In this document: positions 1 through 6,988 of the stretch, in pieces | Layout of the letters: every line of letters starts with the position of its first letter | How positions within the stretch are numbered: the first letter of the stretch is position 1 | NCBI GenBank assembly: GCA_031270925.1 | Contig: JAISWY010000146.1 | Location: 1-7,151 of the forward strand | Direction: 5' to 3' | Source of the DNA: Candidatus Symbiothrix sp. | GTDB taxonomy: Bacteria; Bacteroidota; Bacteroidia; Bacteroidales; Azobacteroidaceae | DNA length: 7,151 nt | Position numbers and translations under genes: made by a program | The notes under the pieces: model-generated | What the model saw: only the letters and a program-made list of their open reading frames with translations | What the model was told of the DNA's origin: nothing | Database searches by the model: none

Positions 1-52
1 AATAAATAAGCTATAATGGTTTTCCGAGACTTTTGCGACAACTTCTTATGGG

Positions 53-86
53 TTTCCGACAGCACATTCCGTCCCATACGGGACGG
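53..86 (-). repeat. Hairpin repeat unit, copy B (REP-like, dispersed-type)
   Basis: A perfect 7-bp stem, CCGTCCC (69-75) and GGGACGG (80-86), encloses the 4-base loop ATAC; a T68-A87 pair can extend it. Read on the minus strand, the hairpin is followed by AATGTGCTGTCGGAAA (68-53). This has the same layout as the unit at 110-141: a GTCCCGT-NN-GGGAC core, then AATGT, then a GT-G-AAA tail. The first 22 bases of the two units match at 17 positions by eye. There is no T-run after the stem on either strand, so it is not a classical terminator. Its identity as a genome-wide dispersed repeat is inferred from the two local copies. Confidence 0.55.
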
Positions 87-109
87 AGCAGGGGGCGGTG
101 GCATTTTTC

Positions 110-141
110 TTTCTACCAACATTGTGTCCCTGACGGGACAC
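110..141 (-). repeat. Hairpin repeat unit, copy A (REP-like, dispersed-type)
   Basis: A perfect 7-bp stem, GTGTCCC (124-130) and GGGACAC (135-141), encloses the loop TGAC. On the minus strand it is followed by AATGTTGGTAGAAA (123-110). It is the partner of the unit at 53-86, in the same orientation, with about 23 unrelated bases between them. The stems differ by compensating changes in their outer pairs (GTG/CAC here, CCG/CGG there), which suggests that folding is conserved rather than the exact sequence. It lies about 80 bases beyond the susD-like stop codon and could affect the mRNA 3' end. That role is inference; no T-run follows the stem. Confidence 0.55.
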
Positions 142-176
142 CGGAAAAATCATTATATTTTGTTTCTTTCGCATCA

Positions 177-218
177 CTCAATTCTCAATTCTCAATTCTC
201 AATTCTCAATTCTTAATT
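177..218. repeat. 7-bp tandem repeat array, (CTCAATT)5 plus one variant unit
   Basis: Five exact copies of CTCAATT (177-211) are followed by one copy with a single change, CTTAATT (212-218). On the minus strand this reads as repeated AATTGAG. The array begins three bases after the stop codon of the susD-like gene, so it lies in the 3' untranslated region of the operon. A unit of seven is not a multiple of three, which fits a non-coding location, and near-perfect short arrays like this can gain or lose copies by slippage. No function can be read from the sequence. Confidence 0.9.
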
Positions 219-221
219 GTA

Positions 222-1673
222 TCAATACCCCGGATTCTGATCACGATCCACATCAAAATAAGGATTATGCAAAAATTCCATATTGGGAATCGGCCACCAA
301 TAAGCAGCTTCGGATGTAATATCGATTCCTTTGGCGCGTTTCACACATTCGGCTAATTTACCGCAACGCACCAGATCGTTATAGCGCTTACCTTCGCAAT
401 AAGTTTCGTAGCCACGTTCTTTCAGCACCAAGTCGATGAATTTATCAACAGTATTATAGTCGGCTAATTTGAAATCGACCGAAGCGTTGGGTGTTACCGG
501 ATTTTTGCCGTAGGCGCGACGATGCACCATATTCAGTTTTTCCATGGCGTCGTTGGTAGGCGCGTTGTCGGCGCGGGCGGCAGCTTCGGCGTAGAAGAGC
601 AACAAGTCGCTGTATTTATACAGGGGATTATCGTTGCTGGTGTAGGAACTTGTCTGATCGGGATCGATAAATTTCTTGCACAATTTGCGATCAACCCCGC
701 TTACGGTTCTATCGTACAAATTAAAAGATTTCCGCAAGTCGCTTGCATTCCAATTGGCGATAAACTGATTTTCATCCAAACTGTAAAGACCCATCGGGCC
801 TTGCGTAGGATTGATGTAAGTAGTGCCGGTGGTGTGTAAAAACCATGCAAACTGAGCGCCGCTCAGCGTATTAAATTTGATGTAGAAAATTTCTTCGGAA
901 GTACCGTTTACATCCGGACCGAAAACATTGTAAAAATCGTCGACTACCGAAACAGGCACCAAAGCATAGCGACCTTGATTGATGACTTCCAAGGCTTTGT
1001 CGCGAGCGTCAGCCCAACGTTTCTGATAGAGATACATCTCGGTCAGAAAGGTTTTTGCCGCTGCTTTTGAGGGTCGTCCGTATTGTTTTTCGCGGTCGGG
1101 CAAATTTTGTTCGGCGTATTCCAAATCTTTCACAATGAAACTGTATATCTCTTCCACTGAACTACGGGCTTGGTACAGGCTTTTCCAATTCGATTCGTCG
1201 AAGAGAGGAACGCCGCCCCAATGCCACGCCAAGCGGGAATAAGCTAATGCGCGTAGAAACCGCAATTCGCCGGTCAATTCTTTCCGGTCGGTATCCGACA
1301 TGGGAGTATCTCTCATCAAATCCAATATCTCGTTGGAAAAACGAACGACGCGATAGGCAACCGCCCACGAATCGGTAACCCGTGTTGTATTTGTTTGGTC
1401 AAGTCCCTTGTATTGCGACATATAGGCATACGATCCGCTGCCGTAGTTGTAATCGGCCATTGTTTCGTCGATGGTATGCAAAGCCTGACCTAAAAGCGGC
1501 GCCCGGCGCAGTTGATAATAGCAAGAAAAAATGACGCTTTCCACCCGACTTGCATTGGTCATAAACGTTTCAACGGCGTCGTATTTGGGTTTTTCCTGCA
1601 AAATTTCCAAATCTTCACAGGCAAAGAAACTGAAACCCATTGCGATCCATACAATATAAATTATCTTTTTCAT
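222..1673 (-). CDS. SusD/RagB family outer-membrane nutrient-binding lipoprotein
   Basis: A 483-residue surface lipoprotein that, by family, caps the SusC partner and captures ligand for import. The N-terminus is a lipoprotein signal: a Lys-Lys start, a hydrophobic stretch and Cys19 in FFAC. The Phe at -3 and -2 is a loose lipobox. Acidic residues after the Cys (CEDLE) fit the Bacteroidota surface-export signal. Family hallmarks are ELRFLRALAYSRLAWHWGG (about 136-154), TPR-like helices around 203-232, SDLLLFYAEA (355-364), LNMVHRRAYG (380-389), LKERGYETYCEGKRYNDLVR (417-436), WWPIPNMEFLHNP (459-471) and the terminal QNPGY. Length is usual for the family (about 450-600). The gene starts 33 bp after the susC-like stop, so the two are surely co-transcribed. 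The ATG at 1673 is the only start placed correctly before the signal peptide. The gene is intact. The ligand cannot be inferred, as no enzyme genes are present. Confidence 0.96.
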   Translation of the reverse strand: MKKIIYIVWIAMGFSFFACEDLEILQEKPKYDAVETFMTNASRVESVIFSCYYQLRRAPLLGQALHTIDETMADYNYGSGSYAYMSQYKGLDQTNTTRVTDSWAVAYRVVRFSNEILDLMRDTPMSDTDRKELTGELRFLRALAYSRLAWHWGGVPLFDESNWKSLYQARSSVEEIYSFIVKDLEYAEQNLPDREKQYGRPSKAAAKTFLTEMYLYQKRWADARDKALEVINQGRYALVPVSVVDDFYNVFGPDVNGTSEEIFYIKFNTLSGAQFAWFLHTTGTTYINPTQGPMGLYSLDENQFIANWNASDLRKSFNLYDRTVSGVDRKLCKKFIDPDQTSSYTSNDNPLYKYSDLLLFYAEAAARADNAPTNDAMEKLNMVHRRAYGKNPVTPNASVDFKLADYNTVDKFIDLVLKERGYETYCEGKRYNDLVRCGKLAECVKRAKGIDITSEAAYWWPIPNMEFLHNPYFDVDRDQNPGY

Positions 1674-1706
1674 TTCATTTTATTTTATAAGATTCAACAT
1701 TCGTGA

Positions 1707-4700
1707 TTAAAACACTAAGCGCATACCCACCGTAATACTTTTGTTTCCGGGATAATTGTAAGCGTCGAGACCCTGTTCGACATTGCTTCCGGCTCCGGCA
1801 TTGACTTCCGGATCCCAAAAAGGATAGTTAGTAATGGTCAGCAAGTTCTGACCGCTCACATAGATTTGTGAATTTTTCAGTCCCCACCGTTGCAAGGGCA
1901 GGCTGTAAGCCAATTCGATGTTTTTCATCCGCAAATAAGATCCGTCATAGACAAACCTGTCGGACATACGCAGGTTGCCCGAAGCGGCCGCCGTAATGTT
2001 AGGATATTTGGCATTGGTATTTTCCGGCGTCCAGTGGTCGTAAAGCACTTCGCGCATGGTGCTGATGCCCCATTGATAGTCGTGGGTCAGAGCCGCCATA
2101 GAGAGCGAATAGATGTCGTTTCCGATGGAAGCGTACCAGAAGCAGCTTAACTGTAAATCTTTCCATCGTAACGAAGAAGTCAAACCCAGCGTACAATCGG
2201 GATGCGGATCACCGATGATTTGACGGTCTAATGCCGTGATTTTGCCGTCGGGGTCAACATCTTTGTACTGCACATTGCCGTAATCGTCGTAACCGTCTTC
2301 CACATAACCGTAGAATACGCCCAAAGGCTCGCCTACCCGAATCAGATGGATGATGTCTTTCATAATCACGATGTCTTGCGTGGCGCCGTACATATCGGCT
2401 CCTTTGTAGAGTTCGGTAACTTTATTACGGTTGAACGAAGCATTTGCCGCCAAGTTCCATTGCCAGTCTTTCGTTTGGATAATATCGCCGTTGATGGCCA
2501 ATTCAAAACCTTCGTTTTCCATCTTTCCGATATTTTGGGTAGAGGTGGTAAAACCACTCGAACGAGGCATTTCGACCGTATTCAACAGATTGTCGGTTTT
2601 CTTTTGGTAATAGTCGGCGGTAATATTCAAGCGGTTGTTGAACAGCGAAATATCCGCTCCCAAATCCAAATGGCGGGTAGTTTCCCACTTCAAATCCGAT
2701 TGGTAAGTATCCGACATCCGGTAATAAGTAACCAAATCTTTATTCAGAACGATGGTTCCGGTGCTAATCAAATCCAAAGTTTGATACGGAGAAATACCGG
2801 TATTCCCTGTGATTCCGTATCCGACCCGCCATTTCCAGTTGGAGAGGAAGGGAAGGTTTTTCATAAAGGATTCTTCCGACATTCGCCAAGCCACCGCACC
2901 CGAAGGGAAATAACCCCATTTGCCGCCTTTGCTGTAACGCGACGAACCGTCGGCACGCATGTTCAAGGTAGCCAAGTACTTGCTTTGATACGAGTAATTC
3001 AAACGACCGAGAAACGAGAGCATCGTCCATTTGGAATAGCGCGACGAAGGCACGTTTTGTTTGGCTCCGGCGCCAATATTAAACACGCCGCCAGCATCGC
3101 TCTGAAACGTTTCGGCGCTCATGGAAGCGCTTTTCGATACCGATTCGTCGTAAGTTAGGCCACCCATCGCCGTAAGATGATGACTTTTGTTAAATGTCTT
3201 ATCATAAGTCAGCGTATTGGCGCTATTCAAATCGACTGTTTGCGGAAAAGACAGCGAAGCGCTACCCTGCGAACCGGGGAACAGCGTGGTACGGTAATAT
3301 TCGCTACGAGTGTTGGTAGTCGTAGCATTGCCCGACAAACGCAAAGTCAGTTCGGGAATGGGCTTGTATTCCAATGTTACATTAGAAAGAACGCGATAAT
3401 TATATTCGATGCTCGACACTTCGTTGATATAAGCTATCGGATTTAATCCACCGATCAAAAAGTCGGTGGTCATCAAACTGTATGAGCCATCATCGTTGTA
3501 GGGTTTAATCGTTGCCGGAGCGCCCAGTACGCTACCGATAACCGAAGATAGACGGTTGGTGCCGGACGAATCGTTCCTGTCCCAATCGGAAAAATTGTAC
3601 AACAAATTTCCCAAAATTTTCAAGTTCTTGGACAGGTTCATCATCAAATTGGCACGCATCGACATCTTTTTGATTTCGTTGCCCGCAATAATGCCTTCCT
3701 GATCGTAATAACTGAATCCGAGCAAGGCTTGCATCATATCGTTGCCGCCCGTAATATTCAGCGAATGGTTTTGCACCTGCGCCGTGCGGAATACCAAATC
3801 CTGCCAATCGGTGCCTTTACCGGCGTCGGCAATTTGGTCGGGCGTATAATAATCGTTTCCGGTCGCGATTTTTTGCTGTTCGTTCATGAACTGCAGATAT
3901 TCCGAAGCCGACATCAAATCGAGTTTCTTTATTTGTTTGGCATAACCCAAACTGCCGTTGTATTCGACCTGCATTTTGCCTTGTTTTGCCTGCTTGGTTG
4001 TTACCAGCACTACGCCGTTAGCGGCACGTGAACCGTAAATAGCCGAAGCCGAAGCATCTTTCAGGATTTCGATACTTTCCACATCTGCCACGTTCAAGGC
4101 GGCGATGCTGCTCGGAAAACCGTCGATGATGTACAAAGGCTCGTTACCGCCTTTAATAGAGTTTGTTCCGCGGATACGGATTTGCATGGTCGAGCCGGGC
4201 ATACCGCTGCTCTGTTTCACATATACGCCCGGAAGTCGCCCCTGCAAAGCCGTTTGCACATTCACGTTGGACGTAGTATTCAACAAATCGCCTTTCACGG
4301 AAGCAACCGAACCGGTAAGGTCTCTTTTGCGCATTGTGCCGTAACCGACCACCACCAATTCGTCTAACTCGTCGGCTTCTTCCTTCATACGGATATTGAC
4401 GATTTGACGGTTGCCGACAGCCTCTTCCTGTTTGGCGTAGCCCAAATAAATGAATTGCAACCGGACGTTTCCGTCGGGAACGGTCAGGCTGTAATGGCCG
4501 TCGATGTCGGTAACAACGCCTCGATTGGTACCGGCAATCTGCACGGTGGCGCCGATCATCGGGTCGCCTTTATCATCCAAAACCTGTCCCGAAACCCTGC
4601 GCTCCTGCGTTACAGAAAGCTTTGGTGTTTTCGATTCCTTTTTAGAAATCACGATTTGGCGGTCGGAAATCGCCCAAGTGTTGTCGGTGCCGGCAAATAG

Positions 4701-4934
4701 CTGTTCCAAAATCGTTTCGATGGATTGATTCGCAACGTTGATGCTCACTTTCCGCTTCACATCCAGCACATTATCATAATAAAAGAACGTAAAGTCGCTG
4801 TGGCTTTCAATTTCATTGAAAACTTCCCGAATTGTTTTGTTTTTGAGATTCAGCGACAAAGTAGCCGGTTGGGCATGGCTTTCCGGTACGACGATCAGGA
4901 AAATCATTCCTGCCAAGAACAGTAGTTTTCTCAT
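1707..4934 (-). CDS. SusC/RagA family TonB-dependent outer-membrane transporter with STN signalling domain
   Basis: A 1075-residue outer-membrane importer driven by TonB, paired with the SusD-like lipoprotein. Domains in order: signal peptide 1-21 (likely cleavage after SHA); STN domain about 22-97, the periplasmic module that signals to FecR; carboxypeptidase-regulatory-like beta-sandwich about 113-185 (VSGQVLDDKGDPMIGATVQI, with the VTDIDGHYSL strand); TonB box region DELDELVVVGYGT (188-200); plug about 203-315 with LQGRLPGVYVKQSSGMPGS (230-248), IRIRGTNSI, PLYIIDGFPSS and EILKDASASAIYGSRAANGV (289-308); then the beta-barrel, ending in the aromatic residue typical of outer-membrane proteins (GMRLVF). 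The STN domain separates it from transport-only SusC proteins and fits the sigma/FecR pair upstream. Only 9 bp separate it from the FecR gene. The start ATG sits directly before the signal peptide, after an A/T-only leader. The gene is intact, and the imported substrate is unknown. Confidence 0.97.
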   Translation of the reverse strand: MRKLLFLAGMIFLIVVPESHAQPATLSLNLKNKTIREVFNEIESHSDFTFFYYDNVLDVKRKVSINVANQSIETILEQLFAGTDNTWAISDRQIVISKKESKTPKLSVTQERRVSGQVLDDKGDPMIGATVQIAGTNRGVVTDIDGHYSLTVPDGNVRLQFIYLGYAKQEEAVGNRQIVNIRMKEEADELDELVVVGYGTMRKRDLTGSVASVKGDLLNTTSNVNVQTALQGRLPGVYVKQSSGMPGSTMQIRIRGTNSIKGGNEPLYIIDGFPSSIAALNVADVESIEILKDASASAIYGSRAANGVVLVTTKQAKQGKMQVEYNGSLGYAKQIKKLDLMSASEYLQFMNEQQKIATGNDYYTPDQIADAGKGTDWQDLVFRTAQVQNHSLNITGGNDMMQALLGFSYYDQEGIIAGNEIKKMSMRANLMMNLSKNLKILGNLLYNFSDWDRNDSSGTNRLSSVIGSVLGAPATIKPYNDDGSYSLMTTDFLIGGLNPIAYINEVSSIEYNYRVLSNVTLEYKPIPELTLRLSGNATTTNTRSEYYRTTLFPGSQGSASLSFPQTVDLNSANTLTYDKTFNKSHHLTAMGGLTYDESVSKSASMSAETFQSDAGGVFNIGAGAKQNVPSSRYSKWTMLSFLGRLNYSYQSKYLATLNMRADGSSRYSKGGKWGYFPSGAVAWRMSEESFMKNLPFLSNWKWRVGYGITGNTGISPYQTLDLISTGTIVLNKDLVTYYRMSDTYQSDLKWETTRHLDLGADISLFNNRLNITADYYQKKTDNLLNTVEMPRSSGFTTSTQNIGKMENEGFELAINGDIIQTKDWQWNLAANASFNRNKVTELYKGADMYGATQDIVIMKDIIHLIRVGEPLGVFYGYVEDGYDDYGNVQYKDVDPDGKITALDRQIIGDPHPDCTLGLTSSLRWKDLQLSCFWYASIGNDIYSLSMAALTHDYQWGISTMREVLYDHWTPENTNAKYPNITAAASGNLRMSDRFVYDGSYLRMKNIELAYSLPLQRWGLKNSQIYVSGQNLLTITNYPFWDPEVNAGAGSNVEQGLDAYNYPGNKSITVGMRLVF

Positions 4935-4943
4935 ATTTTTAAA

Positions 4944-6164
4944 TTATTTATAAGTAATCACATATTTTTCATTTTCGTTTCGAATATCGATTGGCGCCGT
5001 CAGTGCGATACAATTCAGCACGGTTTGCAAATCGTCTCTCAACAGCAGTTTGCCGGAACATTTCAATCCGGACACCGCGGACGAACATTCGATTTCCCGA
5101 CCATAATAGCGCGATAAACGTTTCAAAATAATGCTCAAATCCTCGCTTTGGTATTGTAAACGGCCTTCCTTCCAAGCCGTGTAGCCGACCGGATTGACGG
5201 TTGCGACATGAAACGTGTTATCGTTGTTGTGCAACAACATCTGATTGGGAACCAGAATCGTATTGCCCTGTTCCATATTGACCTGCAATTTTCCCGAAAC
5301 CAATACGATGGATTTTTCATCGTCCGATTCGTAAGCGTTCACGTCGAACGAAGTACCCAGCACCTCGGCCGATAAGTTCTTGGTTTTCACGACAAACGGC
5401 CAATTCTCGTTGTAGGTGATGTCGGCAAAAATTTCGCCATCGACAAAAATCTCGCGCTTGTCTTTCGCGAAAACGGCAGGATAGACGACACGCGTTCCGG
5501 CATTGAGCCAAATCTTGCTGCCGTCGGCCAAAGTCAGCGTGGAACGTTTGCCGAAAGGTACAATCAGTTGATTGAAAACGGCGGCAGGCGGCAAGGTTTC
5601 GCTTTTCGATGCGCGATGCTCGTTGGCAACGGTAACTTTTTCGTCGCTGTAAGTGATTTCGGCCTCTTCGCCCTCTATTACAATGGTTTTATCGTTATTG
5701 ACAACCAGTTGGATTTCGGTTACAGGCTCGTCGGGTGCGGCGATCGATTCGATGGTTGTGGATTGGGCAGCTAATTCATCCGGTGTTTCCGTTCGAGGGA
5801 AAACGTTCCACAAAACAAGTATCGCGATTGCCGCTGCAATGCCCGAAGAGGCGACGAAAATTCGCCGCAAATATTTTTGTTTCGATTTTCTTTTGATATA
5901 CAAACTGTTATCCGACTGAACACGTTTCCAAATTACTTGTTTTTCGTCGTTGGATAGCGTTTCGGACTGTACTTGAATGGAGAGGATAAAATTGCGGGCG
6001 GAATGATATTCGTGCAAATTCAGATTGCCTTCGTGAATCAGTTTTTCCCAAAATTGATCCGATTCCGTGTTGGGATGCGTTATCGAACGGATAAAAAAAT
6101 CGTCTTGCAGAAATTCTTCAACCGTAAACGCTTTGTATTTTATGCCTGTGCCTATTTTTTTCAT
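4944..6164 (-). CDS. FecR family anti-sigma factor (inner-membrane sigma regulator)
   Basis: A 406-residue single-pass membrane protein that should bind the adjacent ECF sigma factor and respond to the STN domain of the SusC-like transporter. The cytoplasmic N-terminal part (about 1-100) carries the usual FecR-type helices (FTVEEFLQDDFF; FWEKLIHEGNLNLHEYHSARNFI) and ends in a basic cluster (KRKSKQKYLRR). The membrane helix is about 102-122. A periplasmic lead-in (about 148-200) is followed by the FecR domain at about 200-280: VPFGKRSTLTLADGSKIWLN, VVYPAVF, REIFVDGEIF, PFVVKTKNLSAEVLGTSFDV. The C-terminal DUF4974-type domain is about 339-405 (LSIILKRLSRYYGREIE; CSGKLLL). Three cysteines (360, 369, 385) lie in this last domain. 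The start ATG overlaps the sigma factor stop (ATGA), and an AGG lies a few bases upstream. Length is slightly above the common 300-400. The gene is intact. Confidence 0.95.
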   Translation of the reverse strand: MKKIGTGIKYKAFTVEEFLQDDFFIRSITHPNTESDQFWEKLIHEGNLNLHEYHSARNFILSIQVQSETLSNDEKQVIWKRVQSDNSLYIKRKSKQKYLRRIFVASSGIAAAIAILVLWNVFPRTETPDELAAQSTTIESIAAPDEPVTEIQLVVNNDKTIVIEGEEAEITYSDEKVTVANEHRASKSETLPPAAVFNQLIVPFGKRSTLTLADGSKIWLNAGTRVVYPAVFAKDKREIFVDGEIFADITYNENWPFVVKTKNLSAEVLGTSFDVNAYESDDEKSIVLVSGKLQVNMEQGNTILVPNQMLLHNNDNTFHVATVNPVGYTAWKEGRLQYQSEDLSIILKRLSRYYGREIECSSAVSGLKCSGKLLLRDDLQTVLNCIALTAPIDIRNENEKYVITYK

Positions 6165-6742
6165 TTTGCCTGATGTATATAAAACTTGATATTGTATTTT
6201 TGATTGATAATCGTTGTTTTCAGTTTTTTAATTGAACGTTGAATCAGGTTTTGCACCGACTGGTAATTCATTTGCATCAGTTCGCAAATCATCTGCAAAT
6301 CCATGCCTTCGACGTAGCGGTAATAAATCACTTCCTTTTGGCGGGAAGTCAGGGCGTCGAGTACCCGGTTCATTACTTGTGAGCGTTCCTGCTCCTGTTC
6401 GTCGGCAATCATTTGTTCCTCTACCGGAAATTCCACGTCGAAAACCGGTTCGGCAAAATCGTTTTCCACCTGTATTGCGGCATTGCCCCGGAAATAATCG
6501 AGCAAGATATTTTTCAATGCCACAAAAAGATAGAATTTGACGTTATCGGTAGGTTTCAAATGATTCCGATGACTGTATATCTTCACAAAAACATCCTGAA
6601 TGCAATCTTTGACCAGCTCGCGGTTGGGCGTAAAACGGACTCCGTAAGCAAATAGCGCGTCGATATACTTTTCGTATAGAGCGGAATAGGCTTCGTTGCC
6701 ACCGTCTAAAAACTGTTGCCACAAGTGTGCGTCTTCTTTCAT
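6161..6742 (-). CDS. ECF-type RNA polymerase sigma factor (sigma-70 family, FecI-like)
   Basis: A 193-residue ECF sigma factor with only regions 2 and 4. Region 2 is about residues 15-85: AYSALYEKYIDALFAYGVRF, then ELVKDCIQDVFVKIYSHRN, the core-binding helix with its DxxQDxF pattern. An acidic linker (about 92-120) leads to region 4 at about 126-175: VLDALTSRQKEVIYYRYVEG and the helix-turn-helix DLQMICELMQMNYQSVQNLIQRSIKKL. The ATG at 6742 was chosen because MKEDAHLWQQFLDGG matches a normal ECF beginning. The frame stays open to a TTG at 6793, but that would add 17 atypical residues. It is first in the operon and its stop overlaps the FecR start by 4 bp (ATGA), so the sigma factor and its inhibitor are probably made in a coupled ratio. 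The likely role is activating this susC/susD-like pair, and possibly its own transcription. The target promoter is not proven. Confidence 0.95.
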   Translation of the reverse strand: MKEDAHLWQQFLDGGNEAYSALYEKYIDALFAYGVRFTPNRELVKDCIQDVFVKIYSHRNHLKPTDNVKFYLFVALKNILLDYFRGNAAIQVENDFAEPVFDVEFPVEEQMIADEQEQERSQVMNRVLDALTSRQKEVIYYRYVEGMDLQMICELMQMNYQSVQNLIQRSIKKLKTTIINQKYNIKFYIHQAK

Positions 6743-6818
6743 TGCATTAAATTGTTTATTGAGAAAACGGGAAGAATTGCATAATATACTCAATTTTATA
6801 AAAAATAATTAAAGGCTG

Positions 6819-6850
6819 CAAAATAAACAAGAAATAATGGAATTGATTCC
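6819..6850 (-). promoter_or_regulatory. Candidate promoter of the sigma-FecR-SusC-SusD operon (weak)
   Basis: On the minus strand TTATTTTG (6826-6819) matches the Bacteroides -7 element TAnnTTTG at 7 of 8 positions, but no TTTG lies about 20 bp upstream. Instead GGAAT (6850-6846), which resembles an ECF-type -35 element, lies 19 bp upstream and forms half of the small palindrome GGAATTGATTCC (6839-6850). This would leave a leader of about 70 bases before the sigma gene ATG. The rest of 6743-6940 shows no gene. A/T-rich DNA makes chance matches likely, so this is only a candidate. Confidence 0.25.
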
Positions 6851-6940
6851 GGCCGCACCGATTTTGGGGTTGAATTACAAGGGGGAATAGTCTGTTGCGG
6901 CAAAGTCGCCAACAGCCTGTCTGAAAAACAACCAGTCCTT

Positions 6941-6972
6941 TTTGGTTTCTAACATAAATTTATATATCTTTG
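6941..6972 (+). promoter_or_regulatory. Promoter of the tRNA-Gln gene, Bacteroides housekeeping type
   Basis: TTTG (6941-6944) and TATCTTTG (6965-6972) match the Bacteroidota primary-sigma consensus TTTG and TAnnTTTG exactly, with 20 bp between them, the usual spacing. Transcription should start around 6977-6980, roughly ten bases before the mature tRNA 5' end. The match also supports the assignment of the window to Bacteroidota. Confidence 0.88.
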
Positions 6973-6988
6973 CACCTCGAAATCAATT

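Noticed and set aside
69..141. Hairpins read as intrinsic terminators of the operon
   Set aside because: Neither stem is followed by a T-run in the operon direction. They fit a structured repeat better, although some effect on transcript ends remains possible.
177..218. CRISPR array or phage attachment site
   Set aside because: The unit is 7 bp with no spacers, and no integrase or cas gene is present. It is a simple tandem repeat.
16..356. Two overlapping plus-strand open frames at the left edge (66 and 107 residues)
   Set aside because: They run through the hairpin repeats and the 7-bp array (giving a repetitive NSQFSIL peptide), and the longer one enters the 3' end of the susD-like gene. 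No protein signature is present.
1670..1678. Two-codon mini-frame ATGAAATGA overlapping the susD-like start codon
   Set aside because: It arises easily in an A-rich leader, and nothing else supports a regulatory role.
2346..3158. A 270-residue open frame on the plus strand, opposite the susC-like gene
   Set aside because: It lies wholly antisense to well-supported transporter coding sequence, shows no recognisable domain, and is rich in Arg, His, Ile and Phe as expected for a complement of a coding frame.
6743..6793. Longer sigma factor form starting at TTG 6793
   Set aside because: The 17 extra residues do not resemble an ECF N-terminus, TTG is a rare start, and the ATG at 6742 gives the usual length and beginning.
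6890..6913. Inverted repeat CTGTTG...CAACAG upstream of the tRNA promoter
   Set aside because: There are only 6 bp of clean pairing around a loop with poor internal matches and no T-run on either strand. Chance is likely.
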